The notes beneath the pieces were generated by a model. That model was not told the DNA's origin. It was given only the letters and a program-made list of their open reading frames with translations, and did not search any database. From CALSMU01 sp965230225 (lineage in GTDB: Bacteria; Bacteroidota; Bacteroidia; Flavobacteriales_D; Parvicellaceae), in contig CBDDKM010000005.1 of assembly GCA_965230225.1 (NCBI GenBank), positions 372,001 to 436,000 on the forward strand: a stretch of 64,000 nucleotides of DNA. The letters run 5' to 3'. Position numbers and translations under genes: made by a program. This document shows, piece by piece, positions 51,352 to 60,020 of the stretch (within the stretch, counting starts at the first letter, position 1; every line of letters starts with the position of its first letter).

Positions 51352-51810
51352 TTATAAAAACAATAGGGGATTCAACTTTTCATCTTTTTCTCTTATCTCA
51401 AAATGGAGGTGAGGCCCAGTGGCATTACCGGTTGTCCCAATCTTACCAATTACATTTCCTTTGGTAACTTTCTGCCCTTTTTCCACTTCTATTCTTGAGA
51501 GGTGTGCATAAAAGGTTACCAATCCATTTTCGTGTAAGATCTTAATGGTATGGCCATAGGCCTTGTTGTTCTTTTTTACTTCGAGTATTTTTCCATCGAA
51601 AGCAGCGTATACATCATTTCCATATTTAGCTCTAATGTCTAATCCGGTGTGGAATTTTTTACCGCTTCCACTTGGGTGCATTCTCCATCCAAACGAACTG
51701 CCCAGAGTTCCATTTTTTACTGGCATTTTAGCACAGTAATCTTGCCCAATTGCATTGGTTCCAATAAGGGATAGAATAAATAGTAGAGAAGTTAAAATTT
51801 GAGTTTTCAT
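51352..51810 (-). CDS. M23-family metallopeptidase
   Basis: 152 aa with a signal peptide (about 1-22, ending AIGQ). The small peptidase domain is of the LytM type: HTGLD gives zinc ligands His54 and Asp58, YAHLS holds His103, and GPHLHFEI holds His134 and His136. All the usual active-site residues are present. It should cleave peptide cross-links of peptidoglycan, or be an endopeptidase of low activity. The gene for the repetitive Asn/Pro-rich protein lies 28 nt upstream on the same strand, so the two are probably co-transcribed. Confidence 0.88.
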   Translation of the reverse strand: MKTQILTSLLFILSLIGTNAIGQDYCAKMPVKNGTLGSSFGWRMHPSGSGKKFHTGLDIRAKYGNDVYAAFDGKILEVKKNNKAYGHTIKILHENGLVTFYAHLSRIEVEKGQKVTKGNVIGKIGTTGNATGPHLHFEIREKDEKLNPLLFL

Positions 51811-51838
51811 TTTATATTATGGTTAGGTTTTAAATGGT

Positions 51839-52555
51839 TTAAAAGTGAAAGCATTCGCAGCTGAATTTATACTTGATGCTTTTGCTGAAAGTCTTGTTCC
51901 ACCAGCATTTAATTGGCTTAATTACCTTCTTTTTAAAACCGTGTTTGTTGTGTTTTACTTTCTGAGAAGAAGTTCCGGTAGTAGCTCTTTCCGAAGAAGA
52001 TTTAGTTTTATTCGAAGAAGAGGAAACCTTAGGAGAACTTTCCTTTTCTTTCTTTTCTCTGTTTAAAGATAAATCTGGCAAGTCTATACTCGGTTTTGAA
52101 ATGTTTAAGTCAATTTCGGGTTTTGAAATGTTTACTTGTGGAGCTTGAATTTCCGGAACATTAACTTGAACCTGAGGCACATTAATCTGTGGGGTGTTTA
52201 TTTGAATTTGTGGAGGATCAACATTAATAGGTTGTTGTGCAATATTGATTTGAGGTGGATCAATATTGATTTCATTGTTGTCGTTGCTCAACTGAACATT
52301 TATTGGATTCGAATTTCCTCTGTTTCTAACGTTTGAGTAATTTCTGTTAGAGTTTCCTCTACTTCTGGTATTGGAAGGGTTTACGTTATCTACGTTACGG
52401 AGGTTAAAGTTTCCTCCTCTGTTAGTTTGAACCTGGAAAGTATTACCCACATTAATCTGAACATTGGTATTGTTCAATTGTTGAGCTTGAATTTTGTTTT
52501 GTGCCAGGTATGGAACACTAGCAGCAATGAATATGGTAGTTAATAATGTTTTCAT
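51839..52555 (-). CDS. Secreted repetitive Asn/Pro-rich protein
   Basis: 238 aa with a signal peptide (about 1-18). An Asn/Arg-rich region comes first. A series of short units of about 6-9 aa follows (residues about 95-165), in which Pro is followed by alternating Gln/Asn/Asp and Ile/Val (PPQINIAQ, PPQIQIN, TPQINVPQVQVNV). Next is a Ser/Lys-rich spacer, and a basic C-terminus ends with Cys-x-Cys (SCECFHF). The alternating pattern suggests a regular beta structure. Function unknown; the M23 peptidase gene follows by 28 nt. A -7 element TAGTTTTG lies at 52593-52600. Confidence 0.6.
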   Translation of the reverse strand: MKTLLTTIFIAASVPYLAQNKIQAQQLNNTNVQINVGNTFQVQTNRGGNFNLRNVDNVNPSNTRSRGNSNRNYSNVRNRGNSNPINVQLSNDNNEINIDPPQINIAQQPINVDPPQIQINTPQINVPQVQVNVPEIQAPQVNISKPEIDLNISKPSIDLPDLSLNREKKEKESSPKVSSSSNKTKSSSERATTGTSSQKVKHNKHGFKKKVIKPIKCWWNKTFSKSIKYKFSCECFHF

Positions 52556-52592
52556 GACAATTCGTTTAGAGGTTTTAATGAATTTGATACCC

Positions 52593-52600
52593 CAAAACTA
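52593..52600 (-). promoter_or_regulatory. -7 promoter element TAGTTTTG
   Basis: An exact TAnnTTTG on the minus strand, 37 nt before the repetitive-protein ATG. Confidence 0.45.
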
Positions 52601-52749
52601 TTTTGTGGTAGGTACATATAAAATGACGAATGAGTAAACTGACCATTCCACTTGGTGAATGAGATTCTCGAATTGGTCGGGATGGCGATTTAGGGCCCTT
52701 AGCCTTTGTTTACAGGGGTTTGCGATTTTTTTCTTTCGTTTTTTGGTCG

Positions 52750-52757
52750 TAGATTTG
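52750..52757 (+). promoter_or_regulatory. -7 promoter element TAGATTTG
   Basis: An exact TAnnTTTG, 19 nt before the ATG of the TPR/LytS kinase. The -33 element is not clear. Confidence 0.5.
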
Positions 52758-52776
52758 GAGTGAGATCATTATTCAA

Positions 52777-54732
52777 ATGAAGAAATTCTATTACATATCG
52801 ATCGCCTTTTTGTTAGCATTTTCCTTTACGGGAGTGATGGCACAGGAACAAGATTCTATTGCCATTAGAATCCAAAAAATGGAGGATTCTAATGATAAAA
52901 TCTTTGCCTGGATCAATGCAGCCAATAATCAACTGAATAAAGAGAAATCCCTTTCTGTAGAGTACATTGGTAATGCGATGGAGCTGGCCATTAAGTTGGA
53001 TAATGCCAGGGCTCAGGGATATTGTTACAATACAATGGGAGCCATCGAGTACGGTTTAAGTAGGTACGGAGAAGCAATTGATAATTACGAAAAAGCACTT
53101 ACTTTATTTGAAGGGTTTGAGAGTGAAAAGGGATATTATAATACCTTAAAGTATATCGGTTCCGCATACGAAGGTGATGGGCAACATGAAATGGCCATTG
53201 AATATTTTAAAAAGTTTGAAGCATTGGCTAAGTTGGAGAACAATAAAGATGACGAAGTGTATGCAAAAGATGCACAGGCGCGAATATATTTTGCTCAACA
53301 AGATTATAACCAAAGCTTACAGGTATACGATACCATATTGAATATAGAACAGAATAGAAATAATGCAGCAGGGTATATTGATGCTTCGAATAATCTAGGT
53401 AACGTTTATGAGGCAATTGGAGATTCTGCTTCGGCATTTACACATTTCAATCAGTCATTTCAACTTTCCAGTGAAATAGGAGATGTGGATGGTGTGAACA
53501 CCTACTATTCCAATACAGATAATTATTTCAGAAACAGAGGACAAATAAAAGAGCAAATTCAGGTTCAGCAACAATCCATTGACTACAATTTTAATAATGG
53601 TAATAAAGAAGCATTGAATTTGGCCTATAATGATATTGCCGAACTGAACATTAAAGACAATAACCCTGGCGAGGCCATTCCATTTTTGAAACAAAATATT
53701 ACGCTTTCCGATGAGCTAGGAACGCTGGAGGCAAAGGAAGAAGCTCTTGAGTTAATTACAACGGCATATCAGCAAATAGGAGATTATGAGCAGGCATTAT
53801 TGAGTTATCAAAGACTTGTTGGAGTTAGAGACTCTGTTCAGGAGGAAAAGAATAAGCAAGTTCTTTTGGCTAACAACCTATCCAGCCAATTAGATGAAAA
53901 AGATAAAAGAATAGAATTGCTGCAGAACAATATGCAGCTGAACGAAACCAATATGCAGCTTCTTCAGAAACAAAGGGATGAAGAGGTTAAGAGACAACAA
54001 ACCATTATTTATTCATTAATAGGAGGTATGGTGTTGCTTGCTTTGGCAGCTTTTATTGTAATTCGAATAAATAGAGATAAGCGTAAAGCAAACATGCTTT
54101 TGGAGTTAAAATCGTTGAGAACCCAAATGAATCCTCACTTTATTTTTAACTCGCTCAACTCCGTAAATAGTTTTATTTCTAAAAATGATGACCGTAGTGC
54201 CAATAAGTATTTATCTCAGTTTAGTCGTTTAATGCGTTTGGTATTGGAGAATTCTAAATACGATTTTGTACCATTAGAGAGCGAAGCTAATGTACTGGAG
54301 CTGTATCTAAGTTTGGAGCATCTTCGATTTAAAGACAAGTTCGATTATCAGTTTAACATCGATGAGGGAATTGATATGGAAGGAATTGAAATCCCTCCTA
54401 TGTTGATTCAACCATTTATCGAGAATTCCATCTGGCATGGATTGCGTTATAAAGAGGTTAAAGGAAACCTAATTGTAAACGTAAAGAAAGAGGGGAGAAG
54501 ATTATATTGGATTATTGAAGATGATGGTATTGGGCGTAAAAAGAGTGCCGAATTAAAGACTAAAAATCAGAGGGATGGTAAATCTACCGGGATGAGAAAT
54601 ATCGAAGAACGACTTAAAATTCTCAATCAAATGAATAAGACGGATATGAAGGTCAAGGTGTTTGATTTAGACGAGAGTCATCAATCCGGTACACGAGTAG
54701 AAATAAGTATTCCGTATAAAAAAGTTGCATAA
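52777..54732 (+). CDS. TPR sensor histidine kinase (LytS type, no adjacent regulator)
   Basis: 651 aa. A signal peptide (about 1-22) is followed by five or six TPR units (about 40-370), among them YCYNTMGAIEYGLSRYGEAI, a coiled coil (about 365-410), one membrane helix (near 412-430) and a His_kinase core. The phospho-acceptor is His454 in MNPHFIFNSLNSV, with SLEHLRFKDKF and the N box FIENSIWHGL after it. The G box DDGIGRKKS is intact. No response regulator is adjacent; the solitary LytTR regulator at 26746 is a candidate partner. A terminator follows. Confidence 0.87.
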   Translation: MKKFYYISIAFLLAFSFTGVMAQEQDSIAIRIQKMEDSNDKIFAWINAANNQLNKEKSLSVEYIGNAMELAIKLDNARAQGYCYNTMGAIEYGLSRYGEAIDNYEKALTLFEGFESEKGYYNTLKYIGSAYEGDGQHEMAIEYFKKFEALAKLENNKDDEVYAKDAQARIYFAQQDYNQSLQVYDTILNIEQNRNNAAGYIDASNNLGNVYEAIGDSASAFTHFNQSFQLSSEIGDVDGVNTYYSNTDNYFRNRGQIKEQIQVQQQSIDYNFNNGNKEALNLAYNDIAELNIKDNNPGEAIPFLKQNITLSDELGTLEAKEEALELITTAYQQIGDYEQALLSYQRLVGVRDSVQEEKNKQVLLANNLSSQLDEKDKRIELLQNNMQLNETNMQLLQKQRDEEVKRQQTIIYSLIGGMVLLALAAFIVIRINRDKRKANMLLELKSLRTQMNPHFIFNSLNSVNSFISKNDDRSANKYLSQFSRLMRLVLENSKYDFVPLESEANVLELYLSLEHLRFKDKFDYQFNIDEGIDMEGIEIPPMLIQPFIENSIWHGLRYKEVKGNLIVNVKKEGRRLYWIIEDDGIGRKKSAELKTKNQRDGKSTGMRNIEERLKILNQMNKTDMKVKVFDLDESHQSGTRVEISIPYKKVA

Positions 54733-54763
54733 AAAAAAAGCCATCCGATTCGGATGGCTTTTT
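54731..54763. terminator. Bidirectional rho-independent terminator
   Basis: A perfect 13-bp stem AAAAAGCCATCCG/CGGATGGCTTTTT with loop ATT, between the convergent kinase and deoxynucleoside kinase genes. Confidence 0.95.
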
Positions 54764-54783
54764 AATTTCTATTGTAATTAGTT

Positions 54784-55398
54784 TTAGAATAAACCATGAA
54801 CTTCAGCGTCAATTGCGCTAATGATTTTCCCTAAATCTTCTTGATTGTCGTGGAACGAATTGTTGTCAATATCAATGATCAAAAGCTTTCCTTTGTCGTA
54901 AGTAGAAATCCAGGCTTCATATCTTTCATTCAACCTTTTTAGATAATCAATCCTGATGCTTTCTTCGTATTCTCTACCTCTTTTTTGGATGTTGTTTACC
55001 AATTTAGGTACACTAGCCCTAAGGTAAATTAACAAGTCAGGAGCAGAGATAAATGATTCCAACAGATTGAATAGTGAGAAATAGTTCTCAAAATCTCTGG
55101 TGGTCATTAATCCCATAGAATGTAAGTTAGGAGCAAAGATGTATGCATCTTCATAAATCGTTCTATCCTGAATAATAGTTTGTGTACTTTCTTTGATATC
55201 CTGAATTTGCGTAAAACGACTATTCAAGTAATAGATTTGAAGGTTAAAAGACCAACGTTGCATATCATCGTAAAAATCCAATAGATATGGGTTGTGATCT
55301 ACGTCTTCAAAGTGAGTTTCCCATCCGTAGTGCTTCGCCAATGCTTTAGTAAGAGTTGTTTTACCTGCGCCAATATTTCCTGCTATTGCTACGTGCAT
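54784..55398 (-). CDS. Deoxynucleoside kinase (deoxyadenosine/deoxyguanosine kinase-like)
   Basis: 204 aa. It phosphorylates deoxynucleosides for salvage. The P-loop is GNIGAGKT (residues 7-14). FEDVDHNPYLLDFY carries the catalytic Glu/Asp region and QDRTIYED is the DR-S/T motif (the ERS motif of the family). QKRGREYE forms the LID. All expected motifs are intact, in contrast to the second kinase at 62470. A 155-nt leader with stable pairings precedes the ATG. Confidence 0.9.
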   Translation of the reverse strand: MHVAIAGNIGAGKTTLTKALAKHYGWETHFEDVDHNPYLLDFYDDMQRWSFNLQIYYLNSRFTQIQDIKESTQTIIQDRTIYEDAYIFAPNLHSMGLMTTRDFENYFSLFNLLESFISAPDLLIYLRASVPKLVNNIQKRGREYEESIRIDYLKRLNERYEAWISTYDKGKLLIIDIDNNSFHDNQEDLGKIISAIDAEVHGLF

Positions 55399-55429
55399 TT
55401 GGTTCTGTTTTTCTAGTTATAAATACGAT

Positions 55430-55498
55430 TAAAGCCGATTATTTGCCCTGTCGTTTTATCAGGTTCGGCTCCTTCTCATTAGGAGAACATCTAAAGTA
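55430..55498 (-). promoter_or_regulatory. Structured 5' leader of the deoxynucleoside kinase gene
   Basis: On the minus strand, after a -7-like TACTTTAG (55491-55498), hairpin TTCTC/GAGAA (55487-55473) precedes a stem AGCCGA/TCGGCT (55470-55433). That stem encloses an inner CCTG/CAGG hairpin. An alternative stem CTCCT/AGGAG uses bases of both, so the two folds exclude each other. GAACCTGAT and CAGGG recall part of a TPP aptamer, but the other helices are missing. Confidence 0.35.
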
Positions 55499-55553
55499 CA
55501 AATAATTCGAAAAGTAGTTTTTTTTAAAGGCAGTAATTTTGGGAAAAGTGCAA

Positions 55554-56369
55554 TTATTTTTCAACAATGTCGTAAATCAAAATCTGATCCTTAGCCAGAA
55601 TAAAAATATTGCTTTCCCCAATTCTAACATCAGAATGCTGTTTCAAGGGCATTTCGATAGGGGATGATTCGAAACTCTTAAATTGATGGAAGTAAAATTG
55701 TCCTTCTTTTTGATAAAATATACCATGCTTTAATACTTGTATCTTATCGATGTTGGTAATAGGGATAGTCTTGTAGTAGGTTCCGTAAATATCAAAAACC
55801 AGAATGCCATTGTTAGGACAAGTCATGTAAACAAACCCATTTTCCTGTTCTATCTGTGTTGGAGTAAGGTTTGTAATGCCGATCAGCTGTTCCAGGTTTC
55901 CAGATTCAAATTCTCGCTCAAATTGGGTGTTTAGTTTTATGAGTTGAAACAATTCCTGGTCGTAGGTCCAAATGCCATTATCCAAATAGCTATTCGCAAC
56001 AACCTGAGTTTGATACAGATTTAAGTTTTCTAGTTCGATCGATTGTCCTTGAACTGAAAGGGTATTATCGGTAATAACAATTTGAGAAATACCCTTGTAA
56101 AAAATCAAGATTCGCATGGGGTTGGAAGCATCCACATAGCTAATTGTTCCCAGTAGCTTGTTGCTATATGTAAACTGAACAGCACCTTTTTTGTTAAGCT
56201 TTTTTAGTTCGTCGTTTTTGTAGAGGTAGATGTTTCCTAAGTTATCAGTTGTAAAATGATTGCAATCTACTTTGATGGAATCCTGAAGTGTAAAATCGTA
56301 TTGCCCTGGAGCAAGTTTACCTACTCCAATAAAAAGCATGATGCAACAATATTTAATGATCCTGTTCAT
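55554..56369 (-). CDS. Secreted propeller-like protein of unknown function
   Basis: 271 aa with a signal peptide (about 1-23). The rest is a chain of short strands with repeated units such as DNLGNIYLYKNDELKKL, NGILVFDIYGTYYKTIP and GESNIFILAKDQILIYDI, consistent with a small beta propeller. No catalytic motif is seen. The start overlaps the end of the GH3 gene by 17 nt, so the two are translationally coupled. Confidence 0.6.
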   Translation of the reverse strand: MNRIIKYCCIMLFIGVGKLAPGQYDFTLQDSIKVDCNHFTTDNLGNIYLYKNDELKKLNKKGAVQFTYSNKLLGTISYVDASNPMRILIFYKGISQIVITDNTLSVQGQSIELENLNLYQTQVVANSYLDNGIWTYDQELFQLIKLNTQFEREFESGNLEQLIGITNLTPTQIEQENGFVYMTCPNNGILVFDIYGTYYKTIPITNIDKIQVLKHGIFYQKEGQFYFHQFKSFESSPIEMPLKQHSDVRIGESNIFILAKDQILIYDIVEK

Positions 56370-57900
56370 GAGCTTCTTTGGTAATCGAAAGAATTTCCTC
56401 TACAAACCTTCGGTCGTTTGATAACCTTGGGATTTTATTTTGTCCTCCTAATTTACCCTTTTTCTTTAACCAATCATAAAACGTACCTTTTTTCAATTTT
56501 CGTACAATTGGCATTCTTAGAGTAAGGTCATTGGAGCGTTTCGCTTCGTAATCGCTATTAATTTGTTTAAGAGCAGTGTCAAGGTGTTGCACAAACTCTT
56601 CTGGGTTATCCGGAGCAGTATCAAATTCAATTAACCACTCATGGGCTCCCGATTCACTATCGGAAATGTAGACAGGGCAAGCAGTATATTCCCTAACGGT
56701 AGCTCCCGATAATTCACAGGCTTTGTTGATGGCAAAGTCTGAGTTTTCGATGATTAGTTCTTCGCCAAATGCATTGATGTGGTGCTTGGTTCGTCCGGTT
56801 ACCTTAATCCTAAATGGAGAAGTAGAGGTAAATGTAACGGTGTCTCCAATAACATACCTCCATAAGCCCGCATTGGTTGAAATAACCAGAGCATAATTTA
56901 CTCCTGGTTCTACATCTTTAATGGATAATACGGTTGGGTTTTCCGACTCAAATTCACTCATTGGAATAAACTCGTAGAAAACTCCATAGTCCAACATTAA
57001 TAGCATGTCGTTTGCCTGTACTCTGTCCTGAATTCCAAAAAAACCTTCACTGGCATTGTAGGTTTGAACGTAGTTCATGTTGGGCTTCTTAATGATGGCT
57101 TCAAATTGGTCCTTGTATGGACCGAAATTCACCCCTCCGTGCATGTAAAGTTCTAAATTGGGCCAAATGTCCAGGATATTATCTGTTTGGTTCTTTTCCA
57201 GAATTCGTTTTAATAGTAGTAAAGTCCAGGAAGGTACTCCGGCAAGAATGTAAACATCTTCGTCTACCGTAGTTTCCGCCATTCTTTCCAGCTTTTCTTC
57301 CCACTCGTCTAATAGCGTAATTTCCTTTTTTGGAGTTCTGCGTAATTCGCACCACCAGGGTAGGTTTTTAACAATTATAGCCGAGAGATCTCCAAAGTAA
57401 GAGTCTTTATTAAAGTAATTAACCTGTGCGCTACCACCTAATATTAAGTGCTTCCCCTTAAATAGTCTTGTTTTTGGGTGGTTGGTATAGTAGAGTCCCA
57501 ATAGGTCTTTTCCACCTTTGTAATGACAATCTTCCAGAGCTTCTTTTGTAACAGGAATAAATTTGCTTTTATCCTGAGTGGTGCCAGAAGATTTGGCGAA
57601 CCATTTAACCTCTGTGGGCCAAAGAATGTTTTGTTCTCCTCGTTTTAGTCGATCGATGTAAGGTACAATATCTGAGTATTGCTGCAGAGGTACACTGCTT
57701 TTAAAATCATCGTAGGATTGTACTGAAGAAAAACCATGCTTTCTTCCAAACTCTGTACTGCTAGCAGTAGATACTAACTGATTAAGTACATCAAACTGTA
57801 CTTCGACCGGATACTTTTTAAATAAATCTATCTGATGGACTCTCTTTTTGATGAGCCATGAAAAAATGGAATTAAATGGTACACCAATTTTCTTCCCCAT
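56353..57900 (-). CDS. GH3 family protein (acyl-adenylate/amide synthetase-like)
   Basis: 515 aa, full length for bacterial GH3. The ATP motif is AKSSGTTQDKSKFIPVT near residue 105, and the C-terminal substrate-binding part includes YRVGDTVTF-like YVIGDTVTF and GRTKHHINAFGEELIIEN. In plants GH3 proteins join amino acids to jasmonate or auxin. The bacterial substrates are unknown, though the family is common in Bacteroidota. The gene downstream overlaps by 17 nt. Confidence 0.9.
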   Translation of the reverse strand: MGKKIGVPFNSIFSWLIKKRVHQIDLFKKYPVEVQFDVLNQLVSTASSTEFGRKHGFSSVQSYDDFKSSVPLQQYSDIVPYIDRLKRGEQNILWPTEVKWFAKSSGTTQDKSKFIPVTKEALEDCHYKGGKDLLGLYYTNHPKTRLFKGKHLILGGSAQVNYFNKDSYFGDLSAIIVKNLPWWCELRRTPKKEITLLDEWEEKLERMAETTVDEDVYILAGVPSWTLLLLKRILEKNQTDNILDIWPNLELYMHGGVNFGPYKDQFEAIIKKPNMNYVQTYNASEGFFGIQDRVQANDMLLMLDYGVFYEFIPMSEFESENPTVLSIKDVEPGVNYALVISTNAGLWRYVIGDTVTFTSTSPFRIKVTGRTKHHINAFGEELIIENSDFAINKACELSGATVREYTACPVYISDSESGAHEWLIEFDTAPDNPEEFVQHLDTALKQINSDYEAKRSNDLTLRMPIVRKLKKGTFYDWLKKKGKLGGQNKIPRLSNDRRFVEEILSITKEAHEQDH

Positions 57901-57941
57901 ACGAGGCTAAGAAATTTTAAGAGAAAAAGAGAAATGCTCGA

Positions 57942-58040
57942 TTATCCGAACATTACCATTCCGAAAATTGCAATCAATAAAATGGTGGTGATAATATAAC
58001 CAACTCCAGCTGTGTTTTCGTGAAAATTTGGATCTGCCAT
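57942..58040 (-). CDS. 32-aa single-pass membrane protein
   Basis: ATG at 58040, TAA at 57942-57944. The short soluble start ADPNFHENTAGVG is followed by one hydrophobic helix of about 19 residues to the end (YIITTILLIAIFGMVMFG). An A-rich stretch precedes the ATG. It lies between the divergent GH3 and Kelch genes. I know no family for it. Confidence 0.55.
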   Translation of the reverse strand: MADPNFHENTAGVGYIITTILLIAIFGMVMFG

Positions 58041-58087
58041 TTCTTTAAATTTTTTGCTAAATTAACACTTTATCAAATACCTGATAC

Positions 58088-59371
58088 ATGTTTTTAAGAT
58101 TAATCTCCATTTTCTTATGGTTCCCACTGGTAGTCAATGCTCAAATTGGTTGGACCTGGACGGAATTAGATACCATGCCGGAGCCAATTTCCAACAATGC
58201 AGTAACTCATGGAACTGTTGCAGGAGTTCCATATGTATATTCTTTTTCCGGAATTGATACTTCAAAAACTCACTCGGGAATATCTTTAAAATCGTTTCGT
58301 TACAATACGCAAACCAGTGTTTGGGAAACCATTTCACCTTTGCCGGATACGATGGGGAAGGTAGCTGCAGGAGCTAGTACTGTAAATAATAAGATTTACA
58401 TTATTGGAGGGTATCATGTTAAAGCAGACGGGACTGAGGTGTCTTCTTCAAAAGTACATAGATATGACCCTGAAACAAACTCATATCTTGCAGATGGCAC
58501 GGACATTCCAGTGCCTATTGATGATCAGGTGCAATGTGTTTGGAGAGATAGTTTGATCTACGTGATTACCGGTTGGAGCAATACGAGTAATGTTACTGAT
58601 GTGCAGATATATAATCCATCTAGTGATCAATGGCTTGCTGGAACACCTACTCCAAATCAGACTCAGTACAAGATGTTTGGAGCCTCAGGAGTCATCATTG
58701 GAGATACCATTTATTACAATGGAGGTGTTACTTCGGGGTTCAGTTTTAATGCAACCAACTATTTAAGGAAAGGAATTATAGACTCAAACGATCCAACTCA
58801 GATTACCTGGACGCAGGAGCAAAACAATCCGGGGGATAAAGGGTATAGAATGGCAGCTGCCAAACACAATAACCGCTGCTTTTGGATTGGGGGAGCTGGT
58901 GTTGCTTATAATTACAATGGAATTGCCTATAACGGTAGTGGAGGTGTTGAGCCTCTGAATCGAATATTAACTTACGAATCTGATTACTTGCTTTGGAAAG
59001 AAGGATTGGGAGCCCCTTATGGCGTGATGGATCTTAGAGGAATTGCTGAAATATCTCCAACATCCTGGATAATTTGTGGAGGGATGTTAAGTGGGCAACA
59101 AGTTACCAATAAGACATTTTTATTGGAGTTCGATCCTGTGGTTGCGGGAATATCAGAGAATCAGGTACAAGAATTTCAATTATGGCCAAACCCTGTGGAA
59201 GACCAATTAATTGTAATTCATCAAAAAACATTAGGAGTGTCTATTCTCGACATGTTCGGTAGAACATTGCTCACCGGATTAACCAACGAAACTTTGGATG
59301 TATCGACGCTACCTCGTGGAGCGTACATCGTTCGCTCAGAAGGATTTATTCAAAAAGTGATTAAACCTTAG
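58088..59371 (+). CDS. Kelch-repeat secreted protein with T9SS sorting domain
   Basis: 427 aa. A signal peptide (about 1-18) is followed by five or six Kelch-type blades: SNNAVTHGTVAGVPYVYSF, KVAAGASTVNNKIYIIGGYH, QVQCVWRDSLIYVITGWS and so on. The T9SS type A sorting domain occupies the last about 75 residues (LWPNPVEDQLIVI ... LPRGAYIVRSE). A galactose-oxidase-like propeller is expected; no copper ligands are evident. It is exported by T9SS to the surface or medium. Confidence 0.83.
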   Translation: MFLRLISIFLWFPLVVNAQIGWTWTELDTMPEPISNNAVTHGTVAGVPYVYSFSGIDTSKTHSGISLKSFRYNTQTSVWETISPLPDTMGKVAAGASTVNNKIYIIGGYHVKADGTEVSSSKVHRYDPETNSYLADGTDIPVPIDDQVQCVWRDSLIYVITGWSNTSNVTDVQIYNPSSDQWLAGTPTPNQTQYKMFGASGVIIGDTIYYNGGVTSGFSFNATNYLRKGIIDSNDPTQITWTQEQNNPGDKGYRMAAAKHNNRCFWIGGAGVAYNYNGIAYNGSGGVEPLNRILTYESDYLLWKEGLGAPYGVMDLRGIAEISPTSWIICGGMLSGQQVTNKTFLLEFDPVVAGISENQVQEFQLWPNPVEDQLIVIHQKTLGVSILDMFGRTLLTGLTNETLDVSTLPRGAYIVRSEGFIQKVIKP

Positions 59372-59372
59372 T

Positions 59373-59855
59373 CTATTTCTCTTCTATATTAAATGTTTGA
59401 TCAATGGTTCTAACGTAAACAATAGAAGACGATAATTCATCAAACGTTAAGGTTATTTGATTTTCGTTGTGATAGGAAATTTCTAAGTCAAAGACTACTC
59501 CATCAATCTTTGCAGAGCCGAAGTATACGTTTTTACCAAGATCTTTAGATGCAGATTTGTTTTTCCAATTAGGACATTGATTACTGGTGTTTTGAATGTC
59601 TGAAAGAATGGTTTTAATTGCTTTCTTGTTTTCTATCGTAAAGGTATATGAAATGTCTTCTTTCTTTTTGGGGAAAGTTAATACTGTTCCAGGTCTTGCA
59701 TAGTTAACCTGATCTCCCACTTCTATAGTTTTACTGAACTTATAAGTGGCAAGTTGCTGATTGCTTTTAGTGGACCAGTTAAGTAAATCCTGTAAATTTT
59801 GTCCATATATAGAGCTGCTTAGAGCTAATGTCAGAATGATACAGATTGTTTTCAT
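59373..59855 (-). CDS. Secreted protein of unknown function
   Basis: 160 aa from the ATG at 59855; a TTG 9 nt upstream is not needed. A signal peptide (about 1-18, ending SIYGQ) is followed by a mostly beta body without known motifs. It converges on the Kelch gene with 1 nt between them. Confidence 0.6.
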   Translation of the reverse strand: MKTICIILTLALSSSIYGQNLQDLLNWSTKSNQQLATYKFSKTIEVGDQVNYARPGTVLTFPKKKEDISYTFTIENKKAIKTILSDIQNTSNQCPNWKNKSASKDLGKNVYFGSAKIDGVVFDLEISYHNENQITLTFDELSSSIVYVRTIDQTFNIEEK

Positions 59856-59964
59856 GGTATTCAATTTTAAAGCAAGTTAAGTTCGGTTAGCTCAAATCCG
59901 TGATTTAACTTACCCATCGTAGGAATTTTGGATATTAAATGGGTAAAATGGTAGCAGTAGCAAC

Positions 59965-59998
59965 AAAAAAAAGCCGTCTCAACAGAATGAAACGGCTT
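59965..59998 (-). terminator. Rho-independent terminator (sppA)
   Basis: Arms AAGCCGT and ACGGCTT with a partly paired loop; on the minus strand the stem is followed by at least eight T. It ends the sppA transcript. Confidence 0.85.
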
Positions 59999-60020
59999 CG
60001 ATATCGATATAAGATAAGTC

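Noticed and set aside
55430..55498. TPP riboswitch
   Set aside because: GAACCTGAT and CAGGG match part of the aptamer, but the P2 and P3 helices, P5 and a proper CUGAGA element are missing, and the gene is not for thiamine.
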